DNA of 64,000 nt, taken from Aliivibrio sifiae (GTDB lineage Bacteria; Pseudomonadota; Gammaproteobacteria; Enterobacterales; Vibrionaceae). The notes below the pieces were generated by a model. It did not search any database and was not told the DNA's origin. It saw only the letters and a program-made list of their open reading frames with translations. Shown in pieces: positions 53,642-63,023 of the stretch (within the stretch, counting starts at the first letter, position 1; each line of letters begins with the position of its first letter). A program made the position numbers and the translations under genes. The DNA lies in the NCBI RefSeq assembly GCF_002954715.1, contig NZ_MSCP01000001.1, forward strand, positions 1,087,453-1,151,452, in the 5' to 3' direction.

Positions 53642-54289
53642 ATGAAAAAATGGATTGGTGCGACAACGTTGTCACTGTTGTGTTTGGCGTTACCAGTTAA
53701 AGCTGAGCAGTATCGTTTTACGTATTCGAAACTGTATTACCAGTTAAAAGTAAATCAAAAAGAAGGTCACGAAGATGTTCGTATGGCTCTGTTCTTTAAT
53801 GATTCACAAACGGGTAAGGCCTGTCAAATAAAAAAAGCATGGATGGAAAAAGAAGAGCATTACGAGGAATTCAAAATTCCAACTAATCAGGAGTTGCCTC
53901 TTCCTATTGATGACAATTTAAAATCAGCTAATCCATTAGTTTATATTCAAACAGAAGAAGGGAAACAATGCGATATTTCAATGGAAGTATTAGCAAATAA
54001 CCCGTTAATTGACACGGTGAGTGTTAATGAATTAACTTTATTAACAACTCAAATGGATGCCATGCTTTCTGATATTGGAGGCATGTTCTCTAAGTATTTT
54101 ATGCCAGATGTGGAAGGCGTACGCTTTGTTTTTAGTGACGCGGTAACATCGGGAATTAAAGCATCTAATGGCGTGATTATTCCTATTGAAAATGGGAAGG
54201 CAACGATAGATTTAAGAGAATTCAATAAAGGGGATTCTTTTGAGTTACCAGCTACGCCATTGAAGGTAACTCCTTGGCTTGTTAAGTAA
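53642..54289 (+). CDS. DUF2987 periplasmic protein
   Basis: This 215-aa protein has a signal peptide (GATTLSLLCLALPVKAE) and an envelope domain of DUF2987 type, with YRFTYSKLYYQLKVNQKEGH and HEDVRMALFFND at the start. The end has GDSFELPATPLKVTPWLVK. Its function is unknown. It starts one base after the bax stop. A strong bidirectional terminator follows. Confidence 0.87.
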   Translation: MKKWIGATTLSLLCLALPVKAEQYRFTYSKLYYQLKVNQKEGHEDVRMALFFNDSQTGKACQIKKAWMEKEEHYEEFKIPTNQELPLPIDDNLKSANPLVYIQTEEGKQCDISMEVLANNPLIDTVSVNELTLLTTQMDAMLSDIGGMFSKYFMPDVEGVRFVFSDAVTSGIKASNGVIIPIENGKATIDLREFNKGDSFELPATPLKVTPWLVK

Positions 54290-54305
54290 TTTACTTCAAC
54301 TGAAT

Positions 54306-54345
54306 AAAAAATGGCGTTACTTTTAATAAGTAACGCCATTTTTTG
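54306..54345. terminator. Bidirectional terminator
   Basis: AAAAAATGGCGTTACTT and AAGTAACGCCATTTTTT form a 17-bp stem with a short loop between convergent genes. Confidence 0.95.
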
Positions 54346-54397
54346 TATATAGCACTTTATTAGAGTAAGTGTTAATCACTAGCTGTTCAAAATAAGC

Positions 54398-55321
54398 TTA
54401 TTGAACGTTCACAACATCTAATTGAAGTGATGGATCAAATTCGGTAACAGCGTCATCTGAATCAACAGTTTGAATAGGCATCTCTTCTTTATCAAAACCA
54501 ATATCTCCACCGTTAATTACACCAGAATCACGGTTAATACTCTTAAAGTCAAAAGTATTAAAGTCTGCAAGATGACTTGGAACTACGTTTTGCATTGCCG
54601 TAAACATAGATTCAATACGTCCAGGAAATTGCGTATCCCAAGTATTAAGCATTTGCTTAACATTTTGACGTTGCATGTTTGGTTGTGAACCACAAAGGTT
54701 GCAAGGAATGATAGGATAATCAGCCATGTCTGCGTATTTGATGATGTCTTTTTCACGACAGTAAGCCAATGGACGAATAACGACATGCTCACCATTATCA
54801 GAAACTAGTTTTGGTGGCATACCTTTCAATTTACCGCCGTAAAACATGTTTAAGAACATAGTTTCTAAAATATCATCACGATGGTGACCAAGTGCAATTT
54901 TAGTTGCTCCTAGCTCTTTTGCTGTGCGATACAAAATACCACGGCGTAAACGTGAGCATAAAGAACAGGTCGTCTTTCCTTCAGGTACTTTATCTTGAAC
55001 AATTGAGTAAGTATCTTCTTCTACAATTTTGTACTCAACACCTAGTTTTTCTAGGTATTCAGGTAAAATATGTGAAGGGAAACCAGGTTGTTTCTGATCA
55101 AGGTTTACTGCGATTAGATCAAATGAGATAGGCGCACTTTTCTTTAAACCCATAAGAATATCTAACATGGTAAAACTGTCTTTACCACCAGATAAGCAAA
55201 CCATGATACGGTCGCCATCTTCAATCATATTGTAATCGGCAATTGCATTACCGGTGTTACGACGGATTTTCTTTTGAAGCTTATTGAAATTGAATTGCTG
55301 CGCTTTGGTTAATTCGCTCAT
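54398..55321 (-). CDS. ttcA: tRNA 2-thiocytidine synthetase TtcA
   Basis: This 307-aa enzyme adds sulfur to cytidine 32 of some tRNAs using an iron-sulfur cluster. It has the PP-loop [11 protein letters not shown], the first Cys pair in [12 protein letters not shown] and the third cluster Cys in [13 protein letters not shown]. The length matches TtcA. It stands between uspE and the convergent DUF2987 gene. The fnr-uspE-ttcA order is common in vibrios. Confidence 0.95.
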   Translation of the reverse strand: MSELTKAQQFNFNKLQKKIRRNTGNAIADYNMIEDGDRIMVCLSGGKDSFTMLDILMGLKKSAPISFDLIAVNLDQKQPGFPSHILPEYLEKLGVEYKIVEEDTYSIVQDKVPEGKTTCSLCSRLRRGILYRTAKELGATKIALGHHRDDILETMFLNMFYGGKLKGMPPKLVSDNGEHVVIRPLAYCREKDIIKYADMADYPIIPCNLCGSQPNMQRQNVKQMLNTWDTQFPGRIESMFTAMQNVVPSHLADFNTFDFKSINRDSGVINGGDIGFDKEEMPIQTVDSDDAVTEFDPSLQLDVVNVQ

Positions 55322-55422
55322 TTATTTACTCTAACCTAATGATGGAACTGATAAGGCGGGTATTATACCCAATCAAGATCAATAAGCGAGTTTCAGCAGG
55401 GATTATTTTGTGAATGAACAAT

Positions 55423-55444
55423 AGGGCGACGACCTAGTCGCCCT
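55423..55444. terminator. Hairpin after uspE
   Basis: AGGGCGAC and GTCGCCCT pair over 8 bp with a 6-nt loop. The T-tract is weak on the minus strand. Confidence 0.6.
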
Positions 55445-55452
55445 TATTGTGA

Positions 55453-56400
55453 TTAGATATGGTTAGGGTCTAAAGGACTAATATAGCCTTCTGGTTTTAA
55501 CGCTAATATATCGCTGTTTAAGAGTGATAATGTATTTTCTGCTGTGTTGCCAATAAAGATCGCCGACAAGCCTGTACGTCCAGTTGTTCCTAGAATAACA
55601 AGCCCTGCATGCAATTCGTCTTCAACTTCGGAGATTACTTCCTCTGTTATTCCTTCATATACATGAGTTTGTTCTTCTGGTATTCCATGATCTTGTCTTA
55701 ATGCTTTCATCTGAGTCAGATGATGACCTCGAATAGCATCTTTATATTGAACGGTATCAAACTCTGGCAACTCTGCATGTATTGATGGCGGTGTCGAAGG
55801 GTAGGCATTCACTAAATGAGGCGTTGAGTTAAGAACCTCGGCAAAGTATTTTGCCTCTTCTACCATTTTATGATTAAGAGCTAGATGTGTCGGGTTTTCA
55901 GAACCGACATGAACGGACGCTAAAATATTTCCATTATCAGGCCATCCTCTCGCTTTAACCAAAAGTACAGGAATCGGGGATTTACGTAATAAATGCCAAT
56001 CGGTAGGTGTAAAAAAGACGGTTTCAAACTTGGCATGTTCACGGGTAGCTTTTACTAATAAATCGTAACCATCATCAAAAACCTCATTAATAATCGCTTC
56101 ATAAGGTCGATTGTGCCAAACTATTTTTATCGTAATTGAAACATGCTCAGGAATATCATAACTTTCGATAACATCATTAAGCATTTTCACTTTCTGGGAT
56201 ACAACACCATTCCTCATTGCTGTTCTTTCATCAGCAGAGAGCATAGATGTCATTTCATAGGAGAAATCGTAGGTTGTACAGAATAGGGTAATTTCAGATG
56301 ATTTTGTACTGCGCTTAGCAATGTCTAAAGCACGGTATAATGCGGGTTGTTCATCCTGATCAATTATTCCCACAACAAGTATTTTACGGTAGCGGTTCAT
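55453..56400 (-). CDS. uspE: Universal stress protein UspE
   Basis: This 315-aa protein has two tandem Usp domains. The first runs KILVVGIIDQDEQPALYRAL to about residue 150 and the second from about 155 to the end. The second has GLVILGTTGRTGLSAIFIGN and GNTAENTL, the ATP-type loop. UspE responds to growth arrest and osmotic or DNA stress in E. coli. It lies next to fnr, its usual neighbour. Confidence 0.93.
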   Translation of the reverse strand: MNRYRKILVVGIIDQDEQPALYRALDIAKRSTKSSEITLFCTTYDFSYEMTSMLSADERTAMRNGVVSQKVKMLNDVIESYDIPEHVSITIKIVWHNRPYEAIINEVFDDGYDLLVKATREHAKFETVFFTPTDWHLLRKSPIPVLLVKARGWPDNGNILASVHVGSENPTHLALNHKMVEEAKYFAEVLNSTPHLVNAYPSTPPSIHAELPEFDTVQYKDAIRGHHLTQMKALRQDHGIPEEQTHVYEGITEEVISEVEDELHAGLVILGTTGRTGLSAIFIGNTAENTLSLLNSDILALKPEGYISPLDPNHI

Positions 56401-56488
56401 AATAACCTCCTTGGTAAAACCAATTCATAAAATCGTTCTGTTATATTTACTTTAGCAGTTTGGTTGGGGATTTGTAGCGTTAGGATGC

Positions 56489-56528
56489 AAAAAAGTGAGG
56501 TACTTCAAAGAGAAGTATCTCACTTTTA
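56489..56528 (-). terminator. Terminator after fnr
   Basis: On the minus strand, AAAAGTGAGATACTTC pairs with GAAGTACCTCACTTTT around a 5-nt loop, followed by T. One mismatch lies in the 16-bp stem. It should end fnr as a single-gene unit. Confidence 0.9.
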
Positions 56529-56550
56529 TATGATATTTTTGGGGTGTTAC

Positions 56551-57303
56551 TTATTTTATTTCTTTAGCAGAGCCAGCAAGTTCAGCTAATGCATCGTGAT
56601 CATTAATCGTGATGTATTTTCCTTTAACTGTCAGCATTTCAGTCTTTTGGAAACGTCCCAATAAGCGACTGATTGTTTCTACTGTTAAGCCTAAGTAATT
56701 ACCGATATCACCACGAGTCATGGTTAATCGGAATTCTCTTGGAGAGAAACCACGTTGATGAAAACGAGTTGATAAATTATATAAGAAAGCGGCTAAACGT
56801 TCTTCTGCGTTCTTTTTTGAAAGCAGTAGAATCATTTCTTGATCGCCTTTAATTTCGTTACTCATTAAACGCATGATTTGTTGACGAAGTTTCGGCATTT
56901 TACCTGATAGGTCATCAAGGATTTCATAAGGTATTTCACATACCATTGACGTTTCTAAGGCTTGAGCAAAGCTTGGATGCTCAGCATCAGTAATTGCATC
57001 AAAACCTACTAAATCACCAGCTAAGTGAAAAGCGGTAATTTGCTCATCGCCTTGCTCTGTAATTGTGTAACTTTTGATTGTGCCTGAACGAATAGCATAT
57101 AAAGAACGTAATTCATCACCTGCTTTAAAAAGCTCTTGGCCTTTTTGAATAGGTTTCTTACGCTCAATGATTTCATCCAACTGATCTAATTCTGATTCAT
57201 TTAATGTGAATGGAATACATAGCTGACTAATACTACAATCTTGGCAGTGAATAGCACAACCGCCTGACTGGATTCGTTTGTTTGCTGAGTTATCTGACAT
57301 CAT
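56551..57303 (-). CDS. fnr: Anaerobic regulator Fnr
   Basis: This 250-aa oxygen sensor binds a [4Fe-4S] cluster when oxygen is low and then controls anaerobic genes. The ATG at 57303 gives the E. coli length and numbering: Cys20, Cys23 and Cys29 are in [13 protein letters not shown], and the fourth is in [12 protein letters not shown]. The CRP-like sensor barrel is followed by the helix-turn-helix [20 protein letters not shown], whose Glu and Ser recognise FNR sites. The frame starts at TTG 57312, which is less likely. An FNR-like site lies 21 bp upstream. Confidence 0.95.
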   Translation of the reverse strand: MMSDNSANKRIQSGGCAIHCQDCSISQLCIPFTLNESELDQLDEIIERKKPIQKGQELFKAGDELRSLYAIRSGTIKSYTITEQGDEQITAFHLAGDLVGFDAITDAEHPSFAQALETSMVCEIPYEILDDLSGKMPKLRQQIMRLMSNEIKGDQEMILLLSKKNAEERLAAFLYNLSTRFHQRGFSPREFRLTMTRGDIGNYLGLTVETISRLLGRFQKTEMLTVKGKYITINDHDALAELAGSAKEIK

Positions 57304-57323
57304 CTCATTCAATGCTCTTATAA

Positions 57324-57337
57324 TTGATATAAGTCAA
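57324..57337. promoter_or_regulatory. FNR box in the fnr promoter
   Basis: TTGAT-ATAA-GTCAA matches TTGAT-N4-ATCAA at 9 of 10 positions and lies just upstream of the fnr start, as in E. coli autoregulation. Inferred from sequence only. Confidence 0.65.
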
Positions 57338-57399
57338 TTTTAGCATTAACCTGTCCAAAAGTGGTAGCATAAAAACAAAACTATGCAAAAAAATTATAA

Positions 57400-58074
57400 T
57401 TAGTTTAATTGATCTATAGCAATAGATATCGTATGAAGCCCATAAACTAATAATAATAAGCCACTTATGTTTTTTGTTACCTTATGATTTAACCATGATT
57501 TTAGTGTTTGAGCTCCTAGCCCTACGAGAAACATAGCGGGAAGAGTACCTAAACCAAAAGCCACCATAATAAGAGCGCCATTAATAGCACCTCCAGAAAC
57601 GGCTGCCCAACTTAATGTTGAATAGACTAATCCGCAAGGTAACCATCCCCATAAGAACCCAAAAGGAATAGCATGAAAGGGGGTTTTTAAAGGGAGTAAC
57701 CGTTTTGTTAGAGGAGACAAATATTGCCAAAGTTTCTTGCCTATAACTTCAATATAAACCAGACCTTTCCACCAGTTCCCGATATAAAAGGCAAGTAAAC
57801 ACATCAGTAGACCCGCAAGAATACGTAAGTAAACTAGTGCACTATAACTTCCTGATGTTGATGCAATAGAGAAGAAGAACCCACCAATCAAGAAACCAAA
57901 AATAGAGTAGGAGCAAATTCTACCAAGGTTATAAAGTAGGATGAATGACCAGCGAGGATAGCTTGTTTTCGCAGTATTCATGGAAATAACAGCTGAAATA
58001 CCACCGCACATACCTATGCAGTGGCCCGCTCCCATTAACCCAATAATAAAGGCCCCAATAAAATCAATGTTCAT
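57400..58074 (-). CDS. TauE/SafE-type membrane protein of the cco cluster
   Basis: This 224-aa membrane protein has about six hydrophobic segments and the UreH/TauE-like start IGAFIIGLMGAGHCIGMCGG, with Cys and His residues that could bind copper. The C-terminal segment is NISGLLLLVYGLHTISIAID. In vibrios the gene follows ccoS. It starts 11 bp before the end of ccoS, so the genes are coupled. A role in copper supply to the oxidase is an inference from context and the Cys-rich first segment. Confidence 0.85.
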   Translation of the reverse strand: MNIDFIGAFIIGLMGAGHCIGMCGGISAVISMNTAKTSYPRWSFILLYNLGRICSYSIFGFLIGGFFFSIASTSGSYSALVYLRILAGLLMCLLAFYIGNWWKGLVYIEVIGKKLWQYLSPLTKRLLPLKTPFHAIPFGFLWGWLPCGLVYSTLSWAAVSGGAINGALIMVAFGLGTLPAMFLVGLGAQTLKSWLNHKVTKNISGLLLLVYGLHTISIAIDQLN

Positions 58075-58234
58075 CTTTTTTCTTTTTTATTGGTGTATCT
58101 TCGTCAAACAAGATTTCAGTCCCTTGACGGTCAAGATCTTCAAATTGATCGCTTTTTACTGCCCAAATGAAAACAGCAACAGCGACACATACCAACATAA
58201 TTGCGATTGGAATTAATAAATATAAACTAGCCAT
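58064..58234 (-). CDS. ccoS: cbb3 oxidase maturation protein CcoS
   Basis: This 56-aa protein is short and easily missed. The reading frame gives MASLYLLIPIAIMLVCVAV, one membrane segment, then the acidic tail WAVKSDQFEDLDRQGTEILF. This is the standard FixS/CcoS pattern (L-D-x-x-x-x-x-ILFDED). Its start overlaps the ccoI stop by 8 bp, and its end overlaps the next gene by 11 bp. CcoS is needed for copper and heme maturation of the cbb3 oxidase. Confidence 0.92.
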   Translation of the reverse strand: MASLYLLIPIAIMLVCVAVAVFIWAVKSDQFEDLDRQGTEILFDEDTPIKKKKDEH

Positions 58235-60605
58235 TTTCTTTTAATAACCTAAGAGAATTAGAGACAACAATAATAGAACTACCAGACATTCCTACAACAG
58301 CAATATAAGGAGCAACTAATCCCATAACCGCTAATGGTAATATAATGGCATTATAACCTAAAGCCCACGCTAAATTCTCACGTATGATTTTTCGTGTCTT
58401 CATCGCCAGTTTTCGAGCTTCAATAAGTCGAGAAAGGTTATCACCAAGAAGAATCATATCCGCCGAGGCTTTTGCTACATCAGTTCCTGAGCCCATTGCA
58501 ATTGATAGATGAGCACCTGCGAGGGTCGGGGCATCATTTATACCATCACCAACCATTAGACTGACTTCTTGTTTAGGTAGTGATTTTAAATAATCTAACT
58601 TGCCTTGTGGTGTCGCACCTGAGACAACTTCATCTATATCTAATGCTTTTGCCACTCGTTCAACAGAAGAACTGCTGTCGCCAGTGAGCATCGTTATTTT
58701 TATGCCTAAGTGGTGTAGTGATTGAATTAAGGCTTGGCTCTCTTGGCGAATTGGATCATCCAGTACAAAAGCAGCAACCGCTTGTCCATTTTTAGACAAC
58801 CAAACTTGATAATCTTGATGGTTTTCTAATCTACAATCTTGTGCGGCAAACGCTTTATGTCCAATTTTCCATTCATCATTACCAATATAACCTTTTAAGC
58901 CTGAACCGATTATGTTCTCAACACGATCAAAATAGGTTTGATTTGCGTCTCTGTAGTGTGAAAAAGCACGAGCAATAGGGTGATTTGCAAAAGACTCTAA
59001 CTCAGAAGCAATGGTCTTTGATTCATCGATTGTTATATCACCAAAGGCATGCGTTTCTGTTAGGCGAATATTACCCTCGGTTAGCGTACCTGTTTTATCA
59101 ATAACTAAGCGATTTACTTTGCATAATGTTTCTAAAACATGCCCCCTACGAAGCATAAGACCTAACTGAGCTAATCGAGATGTTGAGCAAGTAATCGCTG
59201 TTGGTGTTGCTAATGATAAGGCACAAGGACAAGTTGCAACTAATACAGAAAGCATGATCCAAAAAGCGTCATCAGGCTTGGTTTCATGCCAATAGAACCA
59301 GGTGAAAGCTGAAATAATCAAGATACCAGCCACAAAATAGCGAGCGACTAAGTCTGCAATCTCTGCCACTTTAGGTTTCGACATTTGAGCTTCATCTTGT
59401 AATTTAACAATATTAGATATTAATGAATCAGCTTTGGTTTTCGTTACTTCTATGGTTAGATTTCCATCGCCATTAATCGTCCCGGCATAAACTGGATTGG
59501 TTTCTGTTTTAGCGACAGGCATTGATTCGCCCGTAAACATTGATTCATCAATCGCACTGCAACCAGACAGTACAATACCATCAGCGGGTAAGTGTTCTCC
59601 TGGTGGAACAATTACGGTATCACCAACATCGAGTGTTCTAGCTGGTACTTTTTTACCTGATGTTAATGTCGCCATTACAGGAATTAATTTTAATAGATTA
59701 CCAGTAATGGCTGCGGCCTTACGACGAGCTCGCATTTCTAAAAATCGACCAAGTAACAAGAAGAAAGTAAACATGGCAACTGATTCAAAAAAAACTTCGC
59801 CTGTTTCAGTCACGGTTGCAACAACACTGGCAAAATAGGCAAATAACATTGCGATCGAAACGGGAACATCCATTCCTAGCGTTCTCGCTTTTAAACTGCG
59901 CCAAGCATTCATATAAAATGGCAGTGCCGAATACAGCATCACTGGCGTTGCAAACACTAAACTAACGTATCGAAGGTAGTTTCTAAATTCAGCATCTAGA
60001 TCTCCGAATACCTCTAAGTACAATGCCACAGCAAGCATCATTACTTGCATTGTAGCTAATCCAGCAACGCCTAATCGATATAGGTATTGTTTCATTGAAC
60101 GATGGTATTCTTCTTCTTGCTTATCTGCTTCAAATGGCGCCGCTTTATATCCTAATTGGTGAATAAGAGTAAGAAGGGTGCTTAATTTTGTTTCTTCTGG
60201 ATTCCAACTTAGCAAAGCGCGATGGGTCGAGGTATTTACTTTGATTTGATGAATCCCTTTTGCATTAGCAAGTTGTTTTTCAATTAACCAAGCACAGGCC
60301 GCACAAGATACACCATCAAGTGACAATGTCACTTCTTTGAAGTTGTCGTTAGTTCGTATAAATTCTTTTTGGATCTCACTATGGTCATAGTGCGCTAATG
60401 CTTTTAATTGTTCTGGGACTAAATCTGCTTTATCGGCAGGGGCCGTACGATATTGATAATATGAAGAGAGCCCATTCTCTACAATAGTTTGCGCTACTGA
60501 TTCACAGCCTGGGCAACACATATCACGAGTTTGACCTAAAATATCAACTTGAAAGTGTGAACCGGAAGGTACAGGTTCACTGCAGTGGTAACAATCCTTC
60601 GACAT
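58227..60605 (-). CDS. ccoI: Copper P-type ATPase CcoI
   Basis: This 792-aa ATPase exports copper for cbb3 oxidase assembly. An N-terminal Cys-rich region (CYHCSEPVPSG, MCCPGCES) precedes an HMA-like domain with DGVSCAACAWLIEKQL. Eight membrane segments carry the CPC motif ATCPCALSLATP, and the catalytic loop has DKTGTLTEG and MVGDGINDAPTL. This is the FixI/CcoI pattern rather than the CopA housekeeping type. It overlaps ccoS and follows ccoH by 18 bp. Confidence 0.94.
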   Translation of the reverse strand: MSKDCYHCSEPVPSGSHFQVDILGQTRDMCCPGCESVAQTIVENGLSSYYQYRTAPADKADLVPEQLKALAHYDHSEIQKEFIRTNDNFKEVTLSLDGVSCAACAWLIEKQLANAKGIHQIKVNTSTHRALLSWNPEETKLSTLLTLIHQLGYKAAPFEADKQEEEYHRSMKQYLYRLGVAGLATMQVMMLAVALYLEVFGDLDAEFRNYLRYVSLVFATPVMLYSALPFYMNAWRSLKARTLGMDVPVSIAMLFAYFASVVATVTETGEVFFESVAMFTFFLLLGRFLEMRARRKAAAITGNLLKLIPVMATLTSGKKVPARTLDVGDTVIVPPGEHLPADGIVLSGCSAIDESMFTGESMPVAKTETNPVYAGTINGDGNLTIEVTKTKADSLISNIVKLQDEAQMSKPKVAEIADLVARYFVAGILIISAFTWFYWHETKPDDAFWIMLSVLVATCPCALSLATPTAITCSTSRLAQLGLMLRRGHVLETLCKVNRLVIDKTGTLTEGNIRLTETHAFGDITIDESKTIASELESFANHPIARAFSHYRDANQTYFDRVENIIGSGLKGYIGNDEWKIGHKAFAAQDCRLENHQDYQVWLSKNGQAVAAFVLDDPIRQESQALIQSLHHLGIKITMLTGDSSSSVERVAKALDIDEVVSGATPQGKLDYLKSLPKQEVSLMVGDGINDAPTLAGAHLSIAMGSGTDVAKASADMILLGDNLSRLIEARKLAMKTRKIIRENLAWALGYNAIILPLAVMGLVAPYIAVVGMSGSSIIVVSNSLRLLKENG

Positions 60606-60623
60606 AGGGTCTGCTTGCCTTAT

Positions 60624-61103
60624 TTATTTGCCTAGTGGGAAAAAATCTTCGGTAGGGAAATTAGTGCGACCTTGGATCATCCATGCGCTATCGTGAGGTA
60701 ATAATTCGATAAACCAAGGGCCAGTTAAAGGATCTTCTAGCTGAATCCGATAAATACTTTTCGCATCAGAGGTTAGTACTTGAGAAAAATCGTGATTTGG
60801 TAAAGTACGGTGAGTAAAAATAGCTTTAATTGCTGGGTTATGTTCGAGCTTTCCTTTGTCTAATTGGATTTCAATTGTATTACCAACAGAGCGAACTTTT
60901 GCAAAAATAGAGAGTTCTTGAGCCACTTTTATTTTAGAAAGATCGACATTAATCGCCTTTCCTTTTTTGTAGTAATCTTCAGCAACCAGATCAACATCAT
61001 TTTCGACGAACAAAACAAAGGTAGTAATACAAGCGACAACAACAGTACCTGGGAGGATGATGAGAAACCAAGGCCAAAACTGCTTATACCAAGGTTGAGA
61101 CAT
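60624..61103 (-). CDS. ccoH: cbb3 oxidase assembly protein CcoH
   Basis: This 159-aa inner-membrane protein has one N-terminal membrane segment (FWPWFLIILPGTVVVACITT) and a periplasmic domain of FixH type, with DLVAEDYYKKGKAINVDLSK as its conserved start. It aids assembly of the oxidase complex. It begins a second transcription unit after the ccoP terminator. Confidence 0.9.
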   Translation of the reverse strand: MSQPWYKQFWPWFLIILPGTVVVACITTFVLFVENDVDLVAEDYYKKGKAINVDLSKIKVAQELSIFAKVRSVGNTIEIQLDKGKLEHNPAIKAIFTHRTLPNHDFSQVLTSDAKSIYRIQLEDPLTGPWFIELLPHDSAWMIQGRTNFPTEDFFPLGK

Positions 61104-61197
61104 AGTAATAATTCCTATTAAAAATCTTTCTATAAGTGTTGATTATGTTGAAAGATATACGGCAAAAAGATGAGTTTAGAACGTGTTTTTATAAAAT

Positions 61198-61225
61198 AGA
61201 AAAAGCCCCTGAACATACAGGAGCT
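61198..61225 (-). terminator. Terminator after ccoP
   Basis: On the minus strand AGCTCCTG pairs with CAGGGGCT with one G-U pair, a 6-nt loop and a TTTTTC tract. It should separate ccoNOQP from ccoHIS. Confidence 0.85.
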
Positions 61226-61235
61226 GTTGTTTCTA

Positions 61236-62207
61236 TTACTTGTTGCTTAGGCTCCAGACATAAGCTGAAAGAAGTTGAACTTTCTCTTCACCTAATACGT
61301 CTTTCCATGCAGGCATAACACCTTGACGGCCATTAGTTACTGTTTCAGTAACGGCTGCACGAGAATCGCCAAATAACCAATCATTGTCAGTGAGATCAGG
61401 AGCACCTAACGCAGGGTTTCCTTTACCATCCGTACCATGACATGCTGCACAAACGATAAATCGTTGTTTACCGGCAGCGGCATCTTTAGCATTAACTTTA
61501 CGACCTGATAGGCTAAGTGTGTAGCTAACTACTTCTTCTACGCCATCAGCACCTAAAGCATCTCCCCAAGCTGGCATGTTACCAATACGACCATTCATAA
61601 TGGTTGTTTTGATTGCTTGCGGTTCTCCACCATATAACCATGCGTTATCGGTTAGGTTAGGGAAACCAATCATGCCTCTTGCATCTGAACTATGACATTG
61701 AGAACAGTTTTGTAAGAATAAACGTTGACCCACTTTTAGTGCATCTTCATCATTTGCAATATCAGTAATAGCTCTAAACTCAGACGTTCCTGGCTTATAT
61801 GCAAGTTTAGAGAATGTTTCACCAAAGCTTGTATTTGCATCGTCTAATTCACGAGCAAATTGGTCTAACGTTTTATCTTTATGAGCACGTTCAATCGATG
61901 CTCGTGATTCTTCAACTGTTCGAACGGTTTGATCTGAACTCGTCCAACCTAATACGCCTTTAAAGTTGCCTAATCCTGGGTAAAGAATTAAATAAACAAC
62001 CGCAAAAACGATTGTTGCCCAGAACATATAAGACCACCATTTTGGTAATGGGTTATTTAGCTCACGAATACCATCGTATTCATGACCCATGTCTTCACCT
62101 TCTTCAACGCCTGTTGTATTTTTCAGACAAAAACGAAGAAGTAAACCACAACCTATTAGCGTACCAATGGTAATGACACTTATCCAGAGACTCCAAAAAG
62201 TACTCAT
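61236..62207 (-). CDS. ccoP: cbb3 oxidase subunit III CcoP (di-heme c)
   Basis: This 323-aa membrane-anchored cytochrome carries electrons to the oxidase. Two N-terminal membrane segments (SLWISVITIGTLIGCGLLLR and SYMFWATIVFAVVYLILYPG) precede two heme c motifs, CSQCH near residue 168 and CAACH near residue 253, each followed by a distal Met region (GNMPAWGD, GVMPAWKD). It overlaps the ccoQ stop by one base. Length and order match CcoP. Confidence 0.94.
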   Translation of the reverse strand: MSTFWSLWISVITIGTLIGCGLLLRFCLKNTTGVEEGEDMGHEYDGIRELNNPLPKWWSYMFWATIVFAVVYLILYPGLGNFKGVLGWTSSDQTVRTVEESRASIERAHKDKTLDQFARELDDANTSFGETFSKLAYKPGTSEFRAITDIANDEDALKVGQRLFLQNCSQCHSSDARGMIGFPNLTDNAWLYGGEPQAIKTTIMNGRIGNMPAWGDALGADGVEEVVSYTLSLSGRKVNAKDAAAGKQRFIVCAACHGTDGKGNPALGAPDLTDNDWLFGDSRAAVTETVTNGRQGVMPAWKDVLGEEKVQLLSAYVWSLSNK

Positions 62208-62389
62208 TATTTTTCGACTCCTGTCTTAAGTTGGCTTGAAGTACTATTTTCTTCTTCATCAGCAAAAATCAAATTAGCTGCTTCTTCAAAGCGTGTCTTT
62301 TGTTTTTTACTGTATGCCCAGAAAATAATGCCTACCATGCTTAAAAACAGAATAACTGTCCAAATTGCATGAATAGTTCCAGCGTCCAT
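62207..62389 (-). CDS. ccoQ: cbb3 oxidase subunit CcoQ
   Basis: This 60-aa protein has one membrane segment (HAIWTVILFLSMVGIIFWAY) and a charged tail (SKKQKTRFEEAANLIFADEE), the FixQ pattern. It stabilises the assembled oxidase in other bacteria. The gene overlaps ccoP and lies just after ccoO. Confidence 0.92.
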   Translation of the reverse strand: MDAGTIHAIWTVILFLSMVGIIFWAYSKKQKTRFEEAANLIFADEEENSTSSQLKTGVEK

Positions 62390-62399
62390 AGGGACCTCC

Positions 62400-63011
62400 T
62401 TACTTCATTGCGTGGCCAAGAGACTGAAGGTAAGCAATAAGTGCATCCATTTCAGTCTTGCCTTTAACCGCTTCAGATGCATTTTTAACATCATCTTCAG
62501 TGTATGGAACACCAAAGTTATTACGGAAAATGGCAATTTTCTTCGATGTTAATTCACCGTCAAGCACGTTCTCAGCTAACCAAGGGAAGCCAGGCATGTT
62601 TGATTCAGGAACTACATCACGAGGATTCATTAAGTGAACACGATGCCACTCATCAGAGTATCGATCACCAACTCGAGCTAGATCAGGACCTGTACGTTTA
62701 GAACCCCATAGAAATGGATGTTCCCAAACACTTTCACCAGCAACTGAATAATGACCGTAACGTTCCGTTTCTGCACGGAATGGGCGGATCATTTGACTGT
62801 GACAAACATTACAACCTTCACGGATGTAGATATCACGGCCTTCCATTTCTAGAGGAGTATAAACTCGTAGGTTCTCAACAGGTTCTGTTGTCTGTTTTTG
62901 AAATATTAGTGGAGTGATCTCTACTAACGCACCAAAACTGATAGCAACAATAACCAATACAGCGAGGAGACCAACATTTTTTTCTATGATTTCATGACGA
63001 TTAGAACTCAT
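62400..63011 (-). CDS. ccoO: cbb3 oxidase subunit II CcoO (mono-heme c)
   Basis: This 203-aa membrane-anchored cytochrome c has one N-terminal segment ([20 protein letters not shown]) and the heme motif [14 protein letters not shown], with [10 protein letters not shown] as the likely Met region. It forms the ccoNOQP core with its neighbours. The ATG follows GGAGATCAG. Confidence 0.95.
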   Translation of the reverse strand: MSSNRHEIIEKNVGLLAVLVIVAISFGALVEITPLIFQKQTTEPVENLRVYTPLEMEGRDIYIREGCNVCHSQMIRPFRAETERYGHYSVAGESVWEHPFLWGSKRTGPDLARVGDRYSDEWHRVHLMNPRDVVPESNMPGFPWLAENVLDGELTSKKIAIFRNNFGVPYTEDDVKNASEAVKGKTEMDALIAYLQSLGHAMK

Positions 63012-63023
63012 AATCTGATCTCC

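Noticed and set aside
61139-61152. FNR-like site upstream of ccoH
   Set aside because: Only 8 of 10 positions match, and it is so close to the ccoH start that a normal promoter does not fit between them.
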